The notes below the pieces were generated by a model, which was given only the letters and a program-made list of their open reading frames with translations, searched no databases and was not told the DNA's origin. Both the position numbers and the translations under genes were made by a program. Below are positions 60,190 to 64,000 of a DNA stretch of 64,000 bases, piece after piece. The stretch comes from Adineta vaga (taxonomy: Eukaryota > Rotifera). Within the stretch, counting starts at the first letter, position 1, and the number at the start of each line of letters is the position of its first letter. Where the stretch lies: the NCBI GenBank assembly GCA_021613535.1, contig CP075494.1, positions 12,834,001 to 12,898,000 on the forward strand. Direction: 5' to 3'.

Positions 60190-61792
60190 TTAATCTAAAT
60201 ATCGATTAAAAATCGCTTCATATTTTTCTTGTTCACCCGATGTTTTCGTTGGTTCACCATTTTTCTTAATAAATGCATGTAATTCTTCAAATGTTGCTTT
60301 ACCACTATCGATTTTCTTGCCAATATCTGTTTCAGTATAAGATGCATAACGTTTTTCAACTAATGCTTCATATTTTTTATCTTCAAATAAACGTGCCATT
60401 TTACGTAATGCTAATGCAAAACAATCCATAGCACCAATATGTGCAATGAACATATCTTGAAGATTCGTTGATTCACGACGAACTTTACAATCAAAGCTAA
60501 ATACAATTCGATAAGATTAGAAACAAAAATAAAAGTGAGAAATTATACTTTAAACCACCAGGAGCAAGACCACCTTGAGTGATGACTGTTTTCATGATGA
60601 AAGCACAATCACGTAAATTCATTGGAAATTGATCAGTATCCCAACCGAGTGATGAATCACCAGTATTTGAATCAATTGAACCAAGCATACCATAACGAGA
60701 ACATACTTCAACATCATGTTCATATGCATGACCAGCCATTGTCGTATGATTAGGTTCAATATTTAACTAAATTTCATATTAATTATCATACTGAGAATAA
60801 CTCAATATTCAATCTTACTTTGAAATCTTTATCTAAACCATAATAATTAAGAAAACCCATGACAGTTTGTGCATCATAATCATCTAGTAAGAATATGGAT
60901 AAGATCAAACTTATGGTAAATTAATTGATTAATTATTTACATTGATGTTTGGTTGGTTCCTTTGGTTTTGGTTCAATAAGGAGTTGTCCTTTAAAACCAA
61001 TCTTTTTCTTATGTTCAATAGCCATTCGAAAGAAAGCAGCCAAATGATCTAATTCTTTTCTTACATCTGTATTCAATAATGACATATAACCTTCACGACC
61101 ACTAATAATTCAAAATAGAATTCTATATTTTAAATTTTAATAACAATTAAAAACTTACCCCCAAAAAACATAATTTTCACCGCCTAATTCATGTGTTGCT
61201 TCCATTGCTCTGAAAGAAATACGATTAATTTTATTGAAATATGAAATGTATGTTCATACTTTTTCACTTGAGCAGCAGCATATGCAAAAACATGTGCATC
61301 AGGATTTGTTGCTGCACCATTCATATACCTTGGATTTGTGAATAAGTTTGCTGTACCCCATAAACATTTGACACCTGTTTCTTTTTGTAATTGTTTAGCT
61401 AATTGAACAATTTCATCAAGATTTCGTTCTGTTTCTTCGATTGTTTCACCTTCAGGTGCAATATCTCGATCATGAAATGTATAATATTTAACACCAAGTT
61501 TTGTATAAAATTCAAAAGCAGCTCGAAGACGATCTTTAGCAATCACCATTGGATCTGCTTGCTGTTGATCCCATGGACGATCAAGAGTTGGTCCTCCAAA
61601 CATATCTGCACCCAGACCACGAAATGTATGCCAAAAACATACAGCAAACCGAAGCCATTCATGCATTGGTTTGCCCAAAATAATTTCATCTTGATTGTAT
61701 TGTTTAAATATTAAGACATCATCAAAAGTTGCTTGAGGATTATATTTAATTGGTTTAATATCCACAAAAAATTCTTTCTTGTCAGTAGACAT
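60190..61792 (-). CDS. xylA: Xylose isomerase
   Basis: Six exons, 61792-61260, 61209-61159, 61101-60941, 60883-60819, 60766-60549 and 60496-60190, give 444 residues, the length of class II xylose isomerases. The enzyme interconverts D-xylose and D-xylulose, and often D-glucose and D-fructose, using two divalent metals. The active-site His107 and Asp110 are in [28 protein letters not shown] spans the second junction. Metal-binding Glu238 and Lys240 lie in [31 protein letters not shown] and the C-terminal [14 protein letters not shown] are also present. The enzyme is chiefly bacterial, with copies in plants and some fungi, and is uncommon in animals. Five spliceosomal introns and codon use like its neighbours show it is resident in the genome, not contamination. 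I use the ATG at 61792; the frame extends only to a TTG. Confidence 0.92.
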
Positions 61793-62707
61793 GTTTTTGT
61801 ATGTTAACAAAAGATTACAGAGACAAGTATGTAGATTTGACTACGGAATGAAAAGGTGTGCCTAATCTAATCGATGGTATATATATATATATATATATAC
61901 GAAAAGAGAAAAACAAAAGTTACTTCTTGCACGAGGCCAACTTAAAAAATTACCAGGAGAACAAGTGAAAAATTGATTGGCTTATCTAATATTTAGGTAC
62001 ATTTGGCTACGAAAGGTTAAGACAAGTGAAAAACTGATTAGTTTATCTTATATTTAGGTATATTCGTCTTTGAAAAGGTTAAGACAAGTGAAAATGTATC
62101 AACGTACTTTGTCCACGATTTAAAATATCCTGTAAGGAAACAAAAGTGAAAATGAAAGAGACATAAAACATTTAAATTCTATTCACAACTCGCAAAGAGA
62201 TTTTCAATAATTATTGTTACGTACTATCTTGAGAGCCCTGAAAATTTACGCGTTTTTGTTTGCCTCACGTTTTGATTCTCACTTTCAATGACATTTAAAA
62301 ACTATTTTTGTACAAAATAATATCTATATGTTTCCATCGATCGATAGATGTCGATACCACACGGATCAACTGCTTTCATGTCATCATATCTACATGATAA
62401 ATTCGTTTTATTTTTATTGATAAATTTTTTCATTCATTCAAAATTGAATTATATTCAACAGAGAAATTTTTAATTTATTTAACCAAATTTTCATCCAATG
62501 ATTACGTATTCTACACGATGGCCATATGACATTCAAATAAAAATGGATGAATGGTTTGGATTGCATTGGATCTTAGTTTCATTTCATATGCATTATATAT
62601 CATTTGTTTTTTTTTAAACACATTTATTTACTAATATACACGATGTGTTCGTGGATATTTATCGTTTATGTTTAATTTAGATAAAATAAAATTTCCTCGT
62701 CGAAACA
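61793..62707. other. Divergent promoter region
   Basis: Separates the xylose isomerase gene from RPL37. It holds a TA run at about 61878-61901. Short imperfect repeats with TTAGGTA(C/T)ATT and AAGGTTAAGACAAGTGAAAA recur at about 61964-62034 and 62028-62094. Confidence 0.6.
61964..62094. repeat. Short tandem imperfect repeat, about 63-base period
   Basis: The segment with GTGAAAAATTGATTGGCTTATCTAATATTTAGGTACATT is followed by a close copy reading GTGAAAAACTGATTAGTTTATCTTATATTTAGGTATATT, and by a third partial start. The copies share AAGGTTAAGACAAGTGAAAA at their junctions. It lies upstream of the xylose isomerase start. Confidence 0.75.
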
Positions 62708-63031
62708 ATGACGAAGGGTACACAATCGTTCGGTAAACGAAACTGCAAGACCCATACATTATGTCGCCGATGTGGTCGTTCATCATACCATTTACAACGA
62801 CAACGTTGTGCTGCTTGCGGATTTCCATCAGCCAAAACTCGTAGATATAACTGGAGTGAAAAAGCTCGTCGACGAAAAACAACCGGTACTGGTCGTATGC
62901 GCCATTTGAAAGTCATCTTTCGACGATTTCGAAATGGTTTTCGTGAAGGCACCGTAGCTAAATCACGTAAAGGACAACGTCAAAATGCTGGTGCAGCAAC
63001 ATCAACAGCTCCAGCTACAACAAGCAAATAA
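62708..63031 (+). CDS. RPL37: 60S ribosomal protein eL37
   Basis: A single-exon frame of 107 residues. It starts [11 protein letters not shown] and has the four Cys of a zinc ribbon, CRRCG and CAACG, as in all eL37 proteins. The core [20 protein letters not shown] matches the family closely. The C-terminal tail ([13 protein letters not shown]) is longer than in many species. eL37 sits in the large ribosomal subunit near the exit-tunnel region. No intron interrupts the coding part, although one could lie upstream in the 5' UTR. Confidence 0.97.
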   Translation: MTKGTQSFGKRNCKTHTLCRRCGRSSYHLQRQRCAACGFPSAKTRRYNWSEKARRRKTTGTGRMRHLKVIFRRFRNGFREGTVAKSRKGQRQNAGAATSTAPATTSK

Positions 63032-63107
63032 AGAACGAAATACAGTTTGATTGTTTTGTTGTAAATCCTTGGGTAATATTCTACCACATAACATAACAAG
63101 AAATTTG

Positions 63108-63113
63108 AATAAA
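63108..63113 (+). promoter_or_regulatory. Polyadenylation signal of RPL37
   Basis: AATAAA lies 77 bases after the RPL37 stop, and a T-rich stretch follows at about 63130-63170. This is the expected layout for an animal cleavage and polyadenylation site. Confidence 0.65.
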
Positions 63114-63626
63114 AACAAAACAAGATCGTTTGTTTAATTGTCTATTGTTTTTCTTCTTCTTCTCCTCCTCCTTTCTCCATCTTCGCGAACAAATAATTGT
63201 GCTTCAATGATTTAAAACCTTTAGTTTCTGAATAATTCCTGTAGATTAAAAAAGTCTATTGAATTTCTTCAAATGAGAAGCACATTTACTATAGATTCTC
63301 CCTGTTTATTAAAAGTTGAGTTATTTAAAAATTAGTACGAATTGTGTTTTTAAAAGAGTTTACAACGCAACGAGGATGAACATTTTATAGTCTCGTTCGT
63401 ATGATAAAGAACTGATTATTAAAATAAATTCATTGACGTTCTGAGTTGCGTGTAATTCGAATATCGATTGACTTCTCATTAATATAAGTTGACATCAGGA
63501 GAGAAATTCATCTCTCAGGCCATTATTTTCATTGTTTATTAGTAATCACTGAAGCCAATTCCTGAACCTAGATTCGATCATTTTCTTTTATCAATTTTAA
63601 CCATTGAATTATTTTCTTTAGAAATA

Positions 63627-63633
63627 TTTTCAG
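63627..63633 (+). promoter_or_regulatory. Candidate splice or trans-splice acceptor at ATG3 start
   Basis: TTTTCAG ends exactly at the base before the ATG. No matching donor is obvious nearby. Bdelloid rotifers add a spliced leader to many mRNAs, which would explain an acceptor here. A 5' UTR intron is the alternative. Confidence 0.45.
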
Positions 63634-64000
63634 ATGAATAACGTTATCAATTCGTTGAAAAGTACTGCATTAAGTATTGGTGAAACATTTACACCAGTAC
63701 TTACACAATCGAAATTTCGTGAAACCGGTGTTCTTACACCAACGGAATTTGTTGCTGCTGGCGATTTTCTTGTTCATCATTGTCCAACATGGAAATGGGC
63801 AACCGGTGATGAAAGTAAAGTGAAAAGTTATTTGCCAAAAGAAAAACAATTTTTAATAACGCGCAATGTTCCATGTTATAAACGATGTAAACATATGGAA
63901 CATAAAGATAATTTAGAAAAAATTGTCGATGAAGAGAATGGTGATGGTGGTTGGGTTGATACGCATCATTATGCTGATAGTACAGTAACAGAATCACGAG
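63634..64000 (+). CDS. ATG3: Autophagy E2-like enzyme ATG3, N-terminal part
   Basis: The frame opens at ATG 63634 and is cut by the window end, so about 122 residues are visible. They read as the N-terminus of ATG3: an amphipathic start ([16 protein letters not shown]), [39 protein letters not shown] and [12 protein letters not shown], followed by the acidic [11 protein letters not shown] loop. ATG3 transfers LC3/Atg8 to phosphatidylethanolamine; its N-terminal helix senses curved membranes. The catalytic Cys and C-terminus lie outside the window. A TTTTCAG abuts the ATG, so the mRNA is either spliced in the 5' UTR or trans-spliced. Confidence 0.95.
   Translation, partial: MNNVINSLKSTALSIGETFTPVLTQSKFRETGVLTPTEFVAAGDFLVHHCPTWKWATGDESKVKSYLPKEKQFLITRNVPCYKRCKHMEHKDNLEKIVDEENGDGGWVDTHHYADSTVTESR

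Larger units (their letters stand above)
63032..63633. other. Intergenic between RPL37 and ATG3
   Basis: About 600 bases with the RPL37 polyadenylation signal and a pyrimidine run at 63150-63180. It ends in TTTTCAG directly against the ATG3 start codon. No coding signal is visible. Confidence 0.55.

Noticed and set aside
62677-62952. Minus-strand frames opposite RPL37
   Set aside because: Shadows of a highly conserved ribosomal protein gene.

Overview
The window reads as nuclear DNA of a small-genome invertebrate animal. Genes are protein-coding and split by many short GT..AG introns, mostly about 45-70 bases. The sequence is AT-rich and the gene set is bilaterian: beta-spectrin, dynactin p150, p130Cas-like adaptor, a CTCF-like protein, TUT1, an ATP9-type flippase, RFC3, RPL37, ATG3. 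Very short introns, dense genes, a pentapeptide-repeat protein and a bacterial-type xylose isomerase make a bdelloid rotifer my best guess. This is an inference; no marker sequence proves it. I rebuilt the gene models by eye, choosing splice sites that keep the frame and restore family motifs. Every complete multi-exon model sums to a multiple of three.

Layout. 0.8-2.6 kb (-): membrane-anchored coiled-coil/pentapeptide protein. 4.4-7.3 kb (+): Cas-family SH3 adaptor, then a BTB/SPRY-like protein. 7.5-9.9 kb (-): two tandem trypsins. 10.6-16.1 kb (+): DCTN1, 27 exons. 16.2-22.6 kb (-): EF-hand protein, orphan membrane protein, P4-ATPase. 24.3-32.7 kb (-): beta-spectrin, 8 exons. 34.9-39.6 kb (+): TUT1-like terminal nucleotidyltransferase, then a Thr-rich membrane protein. 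40.3-41.9 kb (+): B-box-like protein. 42.2-43.1 kb (-): GPI-type surface protein. 46.2-47.0 kb (+): four-helix membrane protein. 47.4-49.1 kb (-): C2orf69 homologue. 49.6-52.1 kb (-): CTCF-like 11-finger protein. 52.3-52.8 kb (-): secreted Cys-rich protein. 55.2-57.0 kb (-): phospholipase B-like lipase. 58.4-59.8 kb (-): RFC3. 60.2-61.8 kb (-): xylose isomerase. 62.7-63.0 kb (+): RPL37. 63.6 kb to the edge (+): ATG3, cut by the window end.

The genes do not form one pathway; this is ordinary mixed eukaryotic gene order. Loose themes are cytoskeleton and adhesion (spectrin, dynactin, Cas), membrane lipids (flippase, phospholipase B), nuclear functions (CTCF, RFC3, TUT1) and secreted or surface proteins without recognised function. 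I found no CRISPR array, no transposon with recognisable ends and no convincing tRNA. The points most worth checking are the CTCF-like protein, the xylose isomerase, the pentapeptide fusion, the BTB/SPRY-like fusion, a 42-base perfect duplicate of an RFC3 intron boundary beside decayed coding fragments, a Glu at the third catalytic position of TUT1, and possible trans-splice acceptors at start codons.
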